Shown one piece after another: positions 22,703 to 34,273 of a DNA stretch of 64,000 bases (within the stretch, counting starts at the first letter, position 1; the number at the start of each line of letters is the position of its first letter). Below the pieces are notes generated by a model. It searched no databases. It saw nothing but the letters and a program-made list of their open reading frames with translations, and was not told the DNA's origin. Position numbers and translations under genes: made by a program. This stretch comes from Malus domestica. Lineage: Eukaryota; Streptophyta; Magnoliopsida; Rosales; Rosaceae. The DNA lies in assembly GCF_042453785.1 (NCBI RefSeq), contig NC_091661.1:26341501-26405500 (forward strand). Direction: 5' to 3'.

Positions 22703-23558
22703 ATTCATATTAACTAAAATATTATATTAGTTTAGATTCAAATGTTAACAACTTAATAAAGCAAAACCAATTTAAAATTCATGAACCATTAGAAAATTCA
22801 TGGTCTGTTTTGTATTCTACTTGAATCCAACTTTTTAAACTCAAAACCACTTTTTAAGTTTTACAGATTGAATACTTGTTTGAAAGGATTGTTTTTCAAA
22901 AACTGAAATCAAAACTAACTTGAAAATTAGCCTAGTTCTAAAAAACACAGAAAGTGAATTTTTACAGGTTTTAAACTCCAAAATTCACTGTCATTTAATA
23001 TTACGGTCTAGTGGTATTTCTCTTCACTTGTAAGTGAGAGAATGTTCGATTCTTGCCAAAGGTGAATTTGAACCACATTATTGCTAGCACATCGTGAGGC
23101 TAATCCCACCATCTCTCTCTCTTTAATGTAAATAATATTGTTTGTTCAAAAAAAAAAAACTCCAAAATCCACTATTTTATCTCTCTCTCTTCTCTTCTCA
23201 CTCCCTATTTTTCTCTCTACCATATCTCTCCTCTCTTGTTCTCTCTCTAATCTCCGCTCTCCTTTGACCCTCAATTCAGTTGTTCTAGATATTTTCCTTT
23301 GACCCTTGGTTCAAACCTCATCGGCTCCCTAATTTAATATATAATCAAACAAATCTATCATTTGACAAAAAAAAAAAAAGTTTTTGGATCTCAAATAAAA
23401 GTGTTCTTCAAACATGTTCTTAAGAAATGTTTTGAGAAACTATGAATTTTTTTAAATACGATACTAAACAGGCCCTCAATTTCTTGTTTTGCTTTATTAA
23501 GTTGTCAAACATTTTAAGCATTTAATCTAAACTAATATAATATTAGGGCTAATATGTA
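22703..23558. mobile_element. TIR element of about 850 bp with a nested SINE
   Basis: The left arm (ATATTATATTAGTTTAGATT, then CAACTTAATAAAGCAAAAC, 22718-22770) is the inverse of the right arm (GTTTTGCTTTATTAAGTTG ... AATCTAAACTAATATAATAT, 23495-23544). The arms carry TIRs of roughly 70 bp or more. A SINE with its own target duplication sits at 22990-23158. The remaining interior has pyrimidine-rich CTCTCT tracts (23180-23270) and no coding signal. Confidence 0.6.
22990..23158 (+). mobile_element. tRNA-derived SINE with target duplication
   Basis: It starts near 22990, with an A-box-like GGTCTAGTGGTATTT (23005), a B-box-like TGTTCGATTCTTGCC (23044), a (CT)n tract and an A-rich tail ending near 23158. 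ACTCCAAAATTCACT (22975-22989) recurs with one change as ACTCCAAAATCCACT (23159-23173), a 15-bp target duplication expected from LINE-driven insertion. A relative lies at about 36797-36968. Confidence 0.82.
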
Positions 23559-23907
23559 TTTGGTCATCACAGGTCCTCAATAATGTTTCATAGTTCATAC
23601 CATGCAATAAAATCCATCAAAGACTAATCCTCTATCCTTTTGTGATTCAATTATATATCTCTTCAAGTTAATCTGCAATTTGGATTGAAACTACGTGCTT
23701 CCTTATAACTAATTATGTGTTTTTGAAAAACATATGAAAGACAAAGATACGTAACGTAATAAAATATAATACATAATTTAAATACGAAAGACATCATTCA
23801 AATTTTGAAAAGATTTGAAACAACAAAATAAACATACAACAATTTCAAAGAAACATGTGTTAACTATACAACCTTACTAGCAATTATGTAAATCAAACAT
23901 CTTTTCC

Positions 23908-23951
<44 letters not shown>

Positions 23952-24230
23952 GTGTGCTTATTTTCTTTTTCTCCAAGATAAAACAACAAAAATCGGACAC
24001 ACTCAAATATGGTGTTCCACTTAGGGCTTTGTCACGTGAATCATAATTGTATGGCCTGTCAACCGATCATTTATTTGTCGAATAGACTTTGTAAGTGTCC
24101 ACTACCAAGTTCAATCATGCGTTAATATTGTCTTCAACTTAACCAAATAGACTCATCAATAATGATACGTGATAACTCTCATTGAGGCTCTAAATTATTA
24201 CAAAATGTCTCGGTACAATTAGAAGTGCAT
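23559..24230. repeat. Spacer with (GA)n microsatellite at 23911-23952
   Basis: A near-perfect GA dinucleotide tract of about 42 bp with one GG interruption lies at 23911-23952. The rest is AT-rich intergenic DNA with no recognised gene or element. Confidence 0.7.
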
Positions 24231-24422
24231 GACCGTCCTCTCCGGATCCCTTCCACCTCATTCTCATGACCCACAAATCCGGACCCTTGAAATTTGATCA
24301 AACGGTTAAAGTTATTATAATTTTTAATGGAACTTCCTCTTTGTCGTCGTTGGATAAAATTTCAAAAGCTCGGATTTGTGGATCATGATGCTTAGGTGAA
24401 AGGGATCCGGAAATGATCCCTT
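24231..24422. mobile_element. Foldback MITE upstream of SNX2
   Basis: The left arm TCCTCTCCGGATCCCTTCCACCT... CCCACAAATCCGGA (24236-24275) is inversely related to the right arm ...TCCGAGC/GGATTTGTGGATCATG... AGGTGAAAGGGATCCGGA (24370-24410). About 190 bp, non-coding, about 460 bp upstream of the SNX2 start codon. The segment 24423-24886 that follows is the probable SNX2 promoter and 5' UTR; no clear TATA box was identified there. Confidence 0.6.
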
Positions 24423-24886
24423 AAACTTTAGTATATTGTTAATTTGAATTGACCCAAACATAAAACTCAGATTGGGTCCTTGTCAAGTCAAATCTTGCAG
24501 GCCCAACCCTACAAAAGCTTCCGTTCCGGCCCACATTCTGTTTCATTCCGGACTTTTTACGTCGGCGCCCTCTGTCGACAAAGTCCAATCAAAGCTCAAT
24601 CAGCCCTGGGCCTCTCAACAGAAGCCCAATAAAAGCCCAACTTCTCATTCAACGTCATTAACACGTGGCAGCCTATGTTGCGGAAGCAGCGTCATAACCG
24701 CCACGTACGCAAAAGAGGTTGCCCATTGGCCCGCCCGAGTCACTCAACTCGCTACTCACTAAAAACTCACTACCTTGCCGTGTCATCCCCGCACCAGCTC
24801 TTCCACCGCCACCGCCACCACCTCCCTCCATTTATTCATTTATTTATCATTAATTATTAATTTCCCGGCAAAAAATAAGGGGGAAA

Positions 24887-27800
24887 ATGATGAGGCAGGA
24901 AAACCACGGCGACCAGGAGGCCGACCTACATGCATCCCAAGATGACATGGAATCTCTCGTCCTTGACGAGCCTCCCTCATCCAACGGCCAATCCTCGCCC
25001 TCCGCGTCCACCTCCGTGGACCGCCACTCCGCCACAGCAACAACAGTCACATCCTCGCAAGGCTTCAATTCCATCCTTGAACCCCCGTCTTACGCCGACG
25101 CCATCTTCACCTCGTTCGATTCCTCCTCATCCAACGGCCACGAAAGCCCTAGGCCCTCATCTTATCAATCGGAGCCTCCGACAAGATCCGAATTTCTCAA
25201 GATATGGGTCTCGGACCCTCAGAAGGAGCTCGAGCTCAACAATTCGCTTGTTCCCGGCGGGACCTCGTACTGCACGTACCTGATCACCACTCGGACCAAT
25301 ATGCCCGAGTACGGCGGGCCCGGATCCGAATTCACCCTACGGAGGCGGTTCAAGGACGTGGTGACGCTGTCGGACCGGCTATCCGAATCGTTCCGCGGGT
25401 TCTTCATCCCGATCCGACCCGATAAGAGTGTGGTGGAGAGCCAGGTGATGCAAATCGAGCAGTTCGTGGAGCTGCGGAGGGCGGCACTGGCGAAGTACCT
25501 GAACAAGCTCGCGGTGCATCCGACGATCAAGAAGAGCGAGGAGCTGAGGCTGTTTTTGGTGGTGAAGGGGAAGGTACCGCTAACAAGGAGCATTGACGTG
25601 GCGTCGCGGATGCTCGATGGAGCAGTGAGGTTACCAAGGCAGCTGACGGGGGAGGTGGCTGTCGTGACAGATGTGAGTGAGGCTGCGCAGCCGGCCAAGG
25701 GCGGCAGGGACTTGCTGAGGATCTTCAGGGAGCTGAAGCAGGCAGTGGTGAACGATTGGGGCGGAGTGAAGCCAATGGCGGTTGAGGACGATAAGGAATT
25801 TTTGGAGAGGAAGGAGAAGGTGGCGGAGTTTGAGCAGCAGCTTAGCAATTTGTCTCAGCAGGTATTGTTGCTAATTTATGGGTTCTTTCTGGTAATTCAA
25901 CATAATTAGTATGTTCAAATTCAAATGGTAGTTAATTATTATGATGCACTTGAAGATTTAGATAGTTGCAAGTGCCAACTGAACTAGCGTGATCATTTCG
26001 ATTAAAATGTATGAAATATTTCGACTCCAGTAGGATTAGTTACGGGATTATGAAGTTAAGAGCTTACCATTTCTGTCGATGAGCATTGTCTGTTCTAAAT
26101 TTGGCAATTTAGAATACGGTAGAGGAGAATGAACGAGATTTTCGGTTTTTGCAGGCTGAATCACTAGTAAAAGCTCAGCAGGACATGGGAGAGACTCTGG
26201 GGGAATTGGGGTTGGCATTTGTGAAGCTGACCAAGCTTGAGACGGAGGGAGCCATGTTCGAATCTCAAACAATACGAGCCAATGACATGAAAAATGTGGC
26301 TACTGCTTCTGTTAAAGCTAGCCGATTGTACCGGGAGTTAAATGCGCAAACGGTCAAACATTTGGTAACTTACATAAGCTATATATGCCTAGACATTAAA
26401 TTTGCGGAAAAGGAGTCATATTTGATTCTCTTGTTATCTTAGCCTAATGTTACATATTTATCACAGGACAAACTCCATGAATATCTTGGAGTAATGCTGG
26501 CAGTCAATAGTGCATTTTCAGACAGATCAAGTGCTTTACTGACGGTTCAGACTCTTTCGTCGGAATTAGTTTCATTGCAGTCCAGGATTGAGAAGCTTGA
26601 AGCTGCAGCATCCAAAGTATTTGGTGGAGACAGGTCCAGGATGCGGAAAATAGAGGAGCTTAAAGAAACTTTAAAGATTAGTGAGGATGCTAAATCTTGT
26701 GCAATCAGAGAGTATGAACGCATCAAGGTAACCTCTTAAGGCATCTAGAAATTAGCAATTCAGTTTGCATCTACGAGTTCTAGATTCATTTTGATGATAG
26801 TTAGTGGCACCCTATATAGATTTCCCCTCTTCCTATATATGACCTAAAATCTGCAAACAGTTATGCGTTGTGCTAGTATTAGTTATTTTTAGCAGTCTTA
26901 CGTTTTTACGTATATATGATGTAGTATATAGCTTGATTAAGACAATAAGCGGCTTAGCGGAAGCAAAACATATAAAAACAACAGATAGAAATAACGAGAG
27001 AGGGTCTGGAATCACTACAGGGGCTTCGCCCCCGAAATTGAGAAGTATACACTAGGGAGCTGTTATTCTGAGAAATCTAGTCAATACCAACTGACGCAGA
27101 ACAGAAAGTGGGTAGGTTACTTCAACACCCAAAGAGAATCCTCGAATCCACCACGGGACCCTTGAAGCAACAAGGAAAAGATAGAAGAAATACTCTCTAG
27201 AACATTCTTGATTGCATGATAAAAGAATATTACGTTAGTTCTCATAGGCCCAAGTACTAATCGAGAAAGGAAGCAACAAAACTAATCAGCAAGATAAGAG
27301 AGTTATCAGATGGAGCTGTTATTCTTCTTTTGGTCCTCCGCCGTTTAAGCATGTGCTACTTGCCGTACTTTAGTAGAGTGTTATTCAAATTTTTGATAGT
27401 GAAATGTGGTAAGATACACCATCATGTATAAATTGCTTTTGTGCATTCGCACCTGACGGTTCTTCATTCTTACTGAACTAACATGAAAATATTTGTGTGG
27501 CCTCCGGTTTCTGGCAACCAATTTTTATTTAACATTCATTCATGCTGGCTTTTGGTCCACGTTAAGCTTGTGCAGCTGGACTAACTGGTCAGATTATCTA
27601 CCCATTCTCTAAACTAACTTCAAAACCGATGTTCTTTCCTCTTCCTCTAGTCTTTCCATTTTCTCATGACATTTAGTGGAGGGGGGGCAAATGACAAGGG
27701 ATCTCAAAATTCATGCCCTAGATTTAGGGATAGGATTGGAAACACGTTGTGGTCATTTTGTTGCCCTTCATGTGTTATCTAATGCATTCAGCTCGCGCCT

Positions 27801-28258
27801 CTGAATATTCTTTATCTTGTCATTCGATTACAACTACTAGAATTCCTGGCTAAGCAAATGTTTGTTTCAGTTCCCGTTTTGATTGGAAGAAGAAAGATCT
27901 CATTTTATACACAATGTGTTTGTGTACAAACTCGAAGCATGATTGTTGGTGAATCTACATGCAGGAAAATAACAGGAGTGAGCTCGAAAGGCTTGACAGA
28001 GAGAGGCACGAGGACTTCATGGGCATGCTGAGAGGATTTGTTCTTAACCAGGTTATCTCCTGCTCTAAACCTCATTTGTAGTTCGTGCTCTTGTAAAGTT
28101 TTCGCTTCAAATGGCATCTCAACTTCATTTCGTAAGTCCTTGAATAATAGTTATGGTACGTTCTTCACATCTAACAGGCTGGATACGCGGAAAAGATGGC
28201 GAATACTTGGGAGAAGCTTGCTGAAGAAACAAGCGGGTATGCGAATGATGCCAGCTGA
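24887..28258 (+). CDS. SNX2: Sorting nexin 2 (SNX2A/2B-like)
   Basis: Peripheral endosome and trans-Golgi protein of the plant retromer-associated sorting nexins; it binds phosphoinositides and curves membranes in vacuolar sorting. Five exons: 24887-25861, 26155-26364, 26467-26727, 27965-28051 and 28178-28258, all GT-AG and in phase, joining to 537 residues. A serine- and proline-rich N-terminus (1-100, with LEPPSYADAIF near 64) precedes a PX domain (about 100-225) with the lipid-binding RRRF motif near 150. A helical BAR-type region (about 290-537) follows, with SLVKAQQDMGETLGELG conserved as I recall it from Arabidopsis SNX2. The start is the first of two adjacent ATGs, like the MM start of the Arabidopsis protein. 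The last two exons are short and lie after a 1.2-kb intron; a predictor could miss them, but ENNRSELERLDRERH and the C-terminal GYAEKMANTWEKLAEE fit the family well. Confidence 0.95.
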
Positions 28259-29031
28259 CATTGTTGCCCGTAAAATTTTTGTGTTTAGCTTTTCATTCTG
28301 TGTCTCTGCATTTCGTGCATGTACACTAGTTACATCCCATTGCGATATTTCCCAACAAACTTTCATCCTAACCAACCAAAAATAGGCCTTCAGAAGACTA
28401 TTTTAACCTTCAGTGCATAGTTTTTATGTTTGATCCAAACTTAAGCAGACCTATAGTTGACTAGAGATTCTAATATCTACTCCGGTGTAGATCGCACTAT
28501 TAGTGGGAACTTTAACGAAAAGTTGTCGGTACTGTTCACTTTAACGAAAAATCATATTTTTACGCTAAAAAATCGATCATGATACTATTCACTTTACCCT
28601 TTATATTGTCATTATTATTAAAACTCAAAGTTTGTAAACTCTTTTTATTAGTTTTCTTGCTATTAGTATCTCTCTCATCACTCGACGGAACAATTATAAC
28701 ATATCGGTGATGAGATGGATACTAATTTTGTGAGAGAGGGGTCTGTTTTCTTGCATGAAGTATCGAACACGGCGTCTTAGCGGATTAATAAGAACAAATT
28801 GAGGTTTAATAAGTTAATATGATTAAGACATCAATCATTAGAGTAGAATTAATTCGATGTGAAACTTTAGCAAAACGTATGTATGCCTTTGTTTTCACTC
28901 TAAAGTTGGCTTTTTGGCAAAGTATGTCGTTTTTTATGGTGGGATGTGCAATTTTCGATGATTGTCAATAAGTCGTTGATAAACTAGACTGCACTGCGGA
29001 TCATATGCGGTTGCACGGAGGACTATTTAAA
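28259..29031. other. SNX2 3' flank and spacer
   Basis: No gene is seen. Near 28508-28630 there is AACTTTAACGAAAAGT followed by TGTTCACTTTAACGAAAAATC and TATTCACTTTACCCTTTA, a motif series I associate with a high-copy plant repeat. The open frames on both strands at 28038-28385 overlap the last SNX2 exons and are shadows. Confidence 0.5.
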
Positions 29032-29252
29032 GGACAAGGATTGTCTGCCCTTCTAGTTGTGGTGCCCTTCCATGTCCTCCTATTTTGTGCGGTCACGGTT
29101 AAGTCACGTCAATATTTTATATTTTTATTATTTTTTGTCTTATTATCTCATTAAAAAATTAATATAAAATATTGACGTGGCTTAACCGTGACCGCATAAA
29201 ATAGGAGGGCATAAAAGGGCACCACAACTAGGAGGGCAGACAATCCAAGTCC
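29032..29252. mobile_element. Mutator-like MITE with 9-bp target duplication
   Basis: The ends GGACAAGGATTGTCTGCCC (29032) and the complement of ...GGGCAGACAATCCAAGTCC (29252) form a TIR that continues for about 90 bp; the two arms meet in an AT-rich loop near 29130. CTATTTAAA is repeated exactly at 29023-29031 and 29253-29261. A 9-bp duplication fits a Mutator-type transposase supplied in trans. Element length 221 bp, non-coding. Confidence 0.85.
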
Positions 29253-29261
29253 CTATTTAAA

Positions 29262-29798
29262 CCTTGTATTTTTAATTTTTAATTAAGTATGCCTTGGAGG
29301 TTAAGAGCGAAAAGGGTAGAGGAAGACTTGAAAATAGATTTTTAAAAAAACATGGAGTACTTGGAGTTAACAAAAGATTTGGTGCAAAATCAAGTGCAAT
29401 GACGTTTTAAGATTTTACGACCGATCTCACTTAGCACGATAAGACTTTATTGTTATTCTATAATTAAATATGCCTTAGAATTAGAACGACCAACACAATC
29501 ACAAAACTCTTTAAGTTAATACAAATAAATCATTTGTGACTGAAAGGTTACAGGTTTGAGTCGTGGAAACCTTTTTGCAAGCAAAGATAAGGCTGCATAT
29601 GATATATTGTCTCTCTCACCCTTGCGAAGTGGGAGAACCTTGTTGGGTTGGAGTCGCTTATTTTGAAAAATTGTATCTACGAACACTGATGAAGTGTAAC
29701 AAAAGCAAAATTAATATTCAAGAATGAAAGAATCTTAGACTAGCTATAGCCACGCTTCCTAATATGTCTACCGAACCCCTTTTGCTGGAATCCATTTT
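29262..29798 (+). mobile_element. Spacer with an Au-like SINE at about 29535-29660
   Basis: Near 29550 the sequence reads GTTACAGGTTTGAGTCGTGGAAACC, then TTTTTGCAAGCAAAGATAAGGCTGCATA. This is the B-box region and body typical of the plant Au SINE family as I remember it. Ends were not resolved. The remainder of this spacer is the 3' flank of the IMK3-like gene. Confidence 0.55.
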
Positions 29799-32368
29799 TC
29801 ACTCATCACTTGCTGAAGGGGCTCCAGCTCCGTCGTCGCCGGAACTGGCGGCTGTTTCAGGTCTAATCTCCTCTAGCTGCTGCAGAACCTGATGAACTTC
29901 CGGCCTTGCAGACGGCGAAGGATCAACGCAATGCAGAGCTAGTTTCAGTGTGTTTAGCAGCTCGTCACCGATTATAGAAGCGTCCCTCATCAGTTCCAAG
30001 TCGAAAACTTCGTTAGTCCACTCCTCTTTCACAATGGAGGCAACCCACTGCGGCAAATCCAAACCGTTCATCGGCTCACCAGGAGATTTCCCTGTAAGGA
30101 GCTCCAATATGATCACCCCAAGGCTGTAAACATCAGTTTTCGTGTTGGCCTTCTTGAGCTTTGAGAGCTCCGGGGCTCGGTACCCTAGTGCCCTGGCGGT
30201 TGCAATCACATTTGAATTGGCAGCGGCTGTCATGAGGCGGGAGAGGCCGTAGTCCGAGATCTTGGCGCTGTTTTGCTCATCAAGTAGAATATTGCTGGAT
30301 GTGAGGTTTCCATGGATAATGTTCTCATTGCCGTGGAGGTAGGAGAGACCTCTTGCCATGCCCTTTGCTATTCCCATTCGTGTTGGCCAATCAATCGGAG
30401 TTTCCGGCCCTCGAGCTGCAACGAAATCAAACACAGCGACCAAATTGAGAAAAATCAAAACCCGATAAACCGAAATTGAGATACGAAGTGCTTAAAATCA
30501 TTTGCATTAGGCTTACCATGGAGGAATGCTGCAAGACTCCCTTTCGGCATGTAATCGAAAACCAGAAGCTTTTCTCCCTTAGGTCCCAAGTAATAAGCCC
30601 TCAGAGCCAGAAGATTCGGGTGCCTGATTTTCCCAAGCACGTTCACTTCCGTCTCGAATTCCCTCTGGCTTTTCGTAATCTTTTCTCTCAATCTCTTCAC
30701 TGCAACTTCACTCCCATCCTCCAATGTCGCCTTGTAGACAGTCCCAAAAGTGCTTTTCCCCATAATCTCCGCGGTTGCACACAAAAGATCATCTGCTGCG
30801 AAAGCCATTGGCCCGTCAAAATGTACCAGTTTTCCTCCAGCCTCTCCGCCGGATTCAGCTTCTCCCCCAACTGCCGGAACACCCTTTTCAGTCCTCGCAG
30901 CTCCAGCCCTCGCCACGCCTGCGCCATCCGTGCCTTTCGATGCAGCTCTTCCTCTTATCAAACAGCACAGCAGAATGCAACAGAGTAAAAACAACACTAA
31001 CAAAAGAACCCCTGCTGCTATAAGAATTTTATCTTTGGTACTAAGTCTGCGGCGGTGCTTCGAAGTCTCTGGGCCCGGAGGCGGGACACTCTGAGATGGT
31101 GCCTCGGAAGGGCATGGAGTTGAAGCACTGTACCCGCACAGCTGAACATTCCCGGCGAAAGAGCTCGAATTGAACTTCTGAGAGAGAAGAGCCGGGACAG
31201 CACCAGAGAGGTTGTTGTATGAAACATTGAGGAAACCAAGATGTGATAGACCGGCAAGAGAAGCTGGAATTTCACCACTGACATTATTCAGCGACAAATC
31301 GAGGCGGGTGAGCGTCGAAATGTTGCCAAGAGCTGCAGGAATCGAACCCTGCAATTTGTTCCTCCTCAAGTTAAGAACAGAGAGGTTTTTGAAGCTTCCA
31401 AGACCTTCCGGGATTTCGCTTTCGATGTTGTTTCCTTCTAGATTCAGCTGGATTAGCGAGGAGAGATTGGAGAAGCTAGAAGGCAAGCTTCCATTTATGG
31501 CATTGTTTGAAAAATCTAAAATTCTAACCCTCGAAAGCCGCCCTATTTCATTCGATATAGCTCCATTGAACTGGTTATTTCCAAGTTCAAGCTCTTGAAG
31601 CTCACTCAACCTGCCTAAAGACTCTGGGATCGAGCCGGAAAGATTGTTGTGGTGGAGAGAAAGGAATACGAGGGAACGTGAGCGAGAGAGACTACCTGGG
31701 ATGGACCCCGACAGCGAATTGAAGCTCAGATTGAGGCTGTTAAGTTTGGTGGAGTTAAAAATGCTGTCAGGGATTTTATCAACTAGCAAATTGTTGCTGA
31801 GATCGAGGTTTTGAAGCAGAGGACTGAACCCTAAAGAAATTGGGATTGAACCAGAAAGTTTATTGCTAAATAATTGAACTCCCCTGAGGCTTGGAAGGTA
31901 CCCTAAAGATTGAGGGATTGACCCTCCAATCTGGTTGTCATGGAGGCTGAGCTTCCTCAGAGCCTGCAGCTGTCCTATTTTTTCGGAGATTCTGCCACCT
32001 AACCCCTTCCATGGAAGCTGGATCACAATCACCTGCCCCTGAGCGCACTTGATTCCGGCCCAGCCGCCGGAGCAGGCTCCGTATCCGCTGTCGTTCCAGC
32101 TCCTTAAGAACCCCTTTGGGTCGTCGAGCTCGTGCTTGATTGCTTGAAGGGACTGGTAGTCCGCCGCCGTGACAATGACGCCGTCCCATATTTCGGGGCG
32201 GGCCGGGTGGAAGAAGGAGAGGAGGAGGTGGAGAAAGAGGAAGAAGTGCGCGCATTTGGATTGCAGAGGAAGAAACTTCCATTTTTCCTTCTTCTTGTGG
32301 GAAATCCGGCGCCAATTTTGAGATGGGTAGTCGGAAAATGTGTGAAAGATTTGATCTTTGCTGTCCAT
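29799..32368 (-). CDS. IMK3: LRR receptor-like kinase, IMK3 (MRLK) type
   Basis: Plasma-membrane receptor-like kinase of LRR subfamily III. Two exons: 32368-30517 and 30415-29799 (intron GT-AG, phase 1), 822 residues. Order: a hydrophobic signal segment (about 38-55), an N-terminal LRR cap ([20 protein letters not shown]), around ten LRRs (about 110-400), a transmembrane helix (about 447-470) and a kinase domain (about 530-805). The ATP-site lysine in VAVKRL and the DYG aspartate (about 672) are present. The catalytic loop reads HGNLTSSN (about 652-659) instead of HRDLKxxN, so it is an atypical kinase. By recall the sequence is closest to Arabidopsis IMK3 (At3g56100), for example in [10 protein letters not shown] and [13 protein letters not shown], and synteny agrees. 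The upstream flank has a GA-rich leader (32410-32460) and no obvious TATA. Confidence 0.93.
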
Positions 32369-32730
32369 GATCAGAAACAGAGCACCAACAATGGCGGACT
32401 GCTTGTGTTGGATTCTAGAGAGAGAAAGTGAGAGAGTGATGGAGAGAGAGGGAGAGGAGGAGGGAATGGAACAGGAGAAAAAGAAGTTGGTGGTGGGATT
32501 GAAAGCCTAGAGGTGGGTGTTTTAGTGACGACTGGGACAGGGCACGTGAGGATTCTCTTGAGTTTAGAGAGAGAGAATCTTTATTGTTACTGTTGTATTG
32601 GGTGGAGAGAGAAAATGTCATGTGGGTGGCAGACGCTCTTCTTCCCACAGAAAAACCTAACGGCTAGTTTCGATTGCTGAATTCATAAACGGCAATGGCT
32701 AGGGTTTTTATATTTCTCTTCTTCATGCTT

Positions 32731-32757
32731 TATATAATATATATATATATAATATAT

Positions 32758-32805
<48 letters not shown>
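32731..32805. repeat. (TA)n(TG)n microsatellite
   Basis: An alternating AT tract with occasional AAT interruptions runs for about 60 bp into a GT dinucleotide run (32791-32805). It lies about 360 bp upstream of the IMK3-like start codon and is likely to vary in length between individuals. The rest of 32369-33356 holds the kinase promoter and 5' UTR on the minus strand and no further gene. Confidence 0.85.
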
Positions 32806-33356
32806 GTTGTATAATAATCTGAACATCTCGATGATCTCGTGGATGGAGGTGGAAAGGTTGAACTGAACTTGTTGAAGTTGGGGGTCTTTTTTATTGCTTC
32901 CAATAGCTCCTCCTCCCTCTCCAACGGCTATCTTTCTCTCTGGCGGGTCCCGCCGTTTAAAACATCGTCAGGTGCAAAAGCGTGCATTAACTAATACTGC
33001 ATCCGGCAACTTCTTAATTTTTCTGTCATTTTTGTGGAAGGACTGTTTTGCCCTCATCACCGATTCTGTTAGTAAAATTAACCAATGTGGTAAAAGAGAC
33101 TTATAACTCAAGTAATAACGAAAATGAAAAATGTAACTCTGCAGTAAAGGTATTGGATTTGAATTTACTCTTCCACACTATTGTTTGTATAAATAAATAA
33201 CTACTAGAGGTAATTGGTGTGCCTTACACGTTGACAAAATTTCTCCTATTATAAGTTGTATACAAGTTGTATAATACAACTATATGACATGTGAAGAGTA
33301 AAATGGGTACGTAATTATGTACAACTTATAGCGCTGATGATGATTTGACCTCATCG

Positions 33357-34273
33357 TGGTATACAAGGCCGGGCCAAGCCTAGTGTGGGTAGAGCGACCA
33401 TCCGGGACCCAAAAAAAATTAGGGGCACCAAAGTTATTAATGTGGCATATTTATATACATTTTCATAAGAGTATAAATTTATAAAATTTGGTTTAATGTC
33501 AAAGAAATTTAACTAGAATTGGTAATTTTGTTGTTTGAAATTAATGAGGAGGTCTTAGATTCAAAACACCATGTGTAGTTATTTAAATTCCAATTTTTAC
33601 AAATTTCCTTTCATAACAGTATAAATTTATAAAATTTGGCTAAATGATCAGAAGTTTGATTAGAAGCAATGATTTTTATATTTAAAATTAGGATGAGAGG
33701 TCCTAAGTTCAAAATGCTATGTGCATGTTTATTTTTTTCAACTTTTACGAATTTTTGTTTGGTTAATTTATTTTGAATTACTAGCCAGTAACTACGTGGG
33801 TTGCTATTTTTAAACATTCATTCTAATTCAAGTCTAATCTTCAACAAAAGGTGATGTGTAGACTAAATTTTTAGACCAAATTTGCAAATCATATGACGTG
33901 TCATCAAAAGGTTTGATTTGGTGCCCATTCATTATTTATACATATCCTTAAAGACTCGAAAATATCATTATTTTTTTTAGTCTTATATTGACGAGGTTAG
34001 CAAATAAGAAAAAAAACACCTAACGATTTATACAAAAACACTTTAAAAGTTTAGATGGAAGAAAAAACTCATAATCTATCTACTTGTAAGCCTGAAGTTT
34101 TTTGGTTTCCTTCTCTCGATACAAAATAAATTAGTTTTTCCATGTTTCTAAATTAGTAAGTTTGAAGTGTTTTTCTAAATATAATTTTATCAATGTTTTA
34201 CGTGTAAAAATAAATAATTTTTTGGCGTCACCCCGGGCCTCAAAAATCTCTAGACCGGCCTTGGCGGTATATC
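33357..34273. mobile_element. Degraded repeat with imperfect inverted ends
   Basis: The left end reads GGTATACAAGGCCGGGCCAAG and the right end is the imperfect inverse, CTAGACCGGCCTTGGCGGTA. Just inside, GGGACCC on the left and the GGCCTC/GGCGTCACCCCGGG region on the right also relate loosely. The AT-rich interior has a repeated TATAAATTTATAAAATTTGG block (33471-33490 and 33621-33640). No coding domain. It is probably an old non-autonomous transposon or retroelement fragment. Confidence 0.4.

Noticed and set aside
24930-25425. Additional frames overlapping SNX2 exon 1
   Set aside because: They are out-of-frame shadows of a GC-rich exon; only the frame from 24887 has the PX domain.
30455-30516. 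Extension of the receptor-kinase exon past HG into [10 protein letters not shown]
   Set aside because: This is intron read-through; a GT donor at 30516 and an AG acceptor before 30415 restore the conserved FLHARGPET junction.
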